From Trebonia sp. (lineage in GTDB: Bacteria; Actinomycetota; Actinomycetes; Streptosporangiales; Streptosporangiaceae): a DNA stretch of 5,678 nucleotides. The translations under genes and the position numbers were made by a program. The stretch covers positions 1-5,678 of the forward strand of contig JASHPP010000492.1 of NCBI GenBank assembly GCA_030038035.1, written 5' to 3'. The notes below the pieces were generated by a model. That model was not told the DNA's origin. It saw only the letters and a program-made list of their open reading frames with translations, and made no database searches. Numbering within the stretch: the stretch's first letter is position 1; each line of letters opens with the position of its first letter. Below are positions 5,046 through 5,678 of this stretch, piece by piece.

Positions 5046-5678
5046 TCAGATGACACGGTTGCGCAGGATGCCGATGCCCTCGATCTCCAGCTCCACCACA
5101 TCGCCTGGGGTCAGCCAGCGGCCGTCGTTGTGCTCAAGGATGCTGCCGGTGCCGACCGTGCCCGAGCCGATCACGTCGCCGGGGTAGAGCCGCGTGTTGC
5201 GGGCGGCCTGGGCCAGGATCTCGGGCCACGAGTAGTAGATGTCGGCGAGGTTGCCGCGGGATCGTTCCTCGCCGTTGACCTTGGCCGTCATGACGGCGTG
5301 GGTCCCGTCGAACTCGTCCGGGGTGACGAGCACCGGGCCCATGCTCGTCGCGAAGTCCTTGGCCTTCGCCGGGCCGAGCCCGACGGCCATCTCCTTGCGC
5401 TGGACGTCACGGGCCGACCAGTCGTTCATGGCGGTGAAGCCGGCGATCTGTCCGTCCCCGCCGATGACCGCGGCTACCTCGAGCTCGTAGTCCAGCGCCC
5501 GGGTGCCCTCCGGGTACGTGATGTCGTCGTCGGGGCCGAACACCGCGGCCGGGTTGGCGAAGTAGAACACGGGGAACTCGTACCACTCCTTCGGCACGAC
5601 GGCGCCGCGGTTCGCCCGCGCCGTCGCCACGTGCTGCTCGAAGGCGAAGAAGTCCCTGATCGACGGCGGGCGCGGGAT
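5046..5678 (-). CDS. Fumarylacetoacetate hydrolase (FAH)-family protein, N-terminus outside the window
   Basis: The frame runs from the window end to TGA at 5048-5046, giving 210 visible C-terminal residues; the family is usually about 280-330 long, so about a third is missing. Family residues are visible: RDFFAFEQH, where Asp and His are seven apart like Asp126 and His133 of animal FAH (metal and catalytic His); LDYELEVA with the two metal-binding Glu (codons near 5478-5486); and NDWSARDVQ with another metal-binding Asp. SMGPVLVTPDEF and GSGTVGTGSI follow in normal order. Members cleave or hydrate acylpyruvate-type compounds in aromatic or amino acid catabolism; the exact substrate cannot be told. 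An internal GTG at 5630 is not the start, because conserved sequence continues upstream of it. It is convergent with the other genes. Confidence 0.92.
   Translation of the reverse strand: MPRPPSIRDFFAFEQHVATARANRGAVVPKEWYEFPVFYFANPAAVFGPDDDITYPEGTRALDYELEVAAVIGGDGQIAGFTAMNDWSARDVQRKEMAVGLGPAKAKDFATSMGPVLVTPDEFDGTHAVMTAKVNGEERSRGNLADIYYSWPEILAQAARNTRLYPGDVIGSGTVGTGSILEHNDGRWLTPGDVVELEIEGIGILRNRVI

Noticed and set aside
5239..5490. Plus-strand 83-residue frame
   Set aside because: Antisense shadow of the conserved FAH-family gene.
1..5678. CRISPR array or tandem repeats
   Set aside because: No regularly spaced direct repeats were seen; repeats present are isolated inverted pairs.

Overview
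The window is GC-rich and its genes favour G or C at third codon positions. GTG and TTG starts are likely, and the ribonucleotide reductase has the extended C-terminus seen in actinomycetes. The best guess is a filamentous or related high-GC actinobacterium; the genus cannot be told from this sequence.

Layout: (1) Positions 1-3216 (+) hold the 3' two thirds of nrdJ, the adenosylcobalamin-dependent class II ribonucleotide reductase. It is interrupted in frame by a 431-residue intein (613-1905) that carries an apparently intact LAGLIDADG homing endonuclease. (2) Positions 3217-3394 are intergenic and contain a strong perfect 14-bp hairpin (3246-3287), probably the nrdJ terminator. (3) Positions 3395-4347 (+) are a two-gene, translationally coupled cassette: a protein with a C-terminal DUF6883-like domain, then a 74-residue DUF4926-like protein whose TTG start overlaps the previous stop. 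This looks like an accessory, possibly toxin/antitoxin-type, pair. (4) Positions 4348-5045 are about 700 bp with no convincing large gene. They hold several hairpins and one possible small ORF (4578-4700) with a good ribosome binding site and a hairpin right after its stop. (5) Positions 5046-5678 (-) are the 3' part of a fumarylacetoacetate hydrolase (FAH)-family gene, convergent with everything else and ending near its own hairpin (4946-4981).

The genes do not form one pathway. nrdJ is housekeeping (deoxyribonucleotide synthesis), the FAH-family gene is catabolic, and the middle holds accessory DNA. The two most notable items are the intein in the active-site region of nrdJ, which must splice out before the enzyme can work, and the coupled DUF6883/DUF4926 pair inserted between two conserved metabolic genes.
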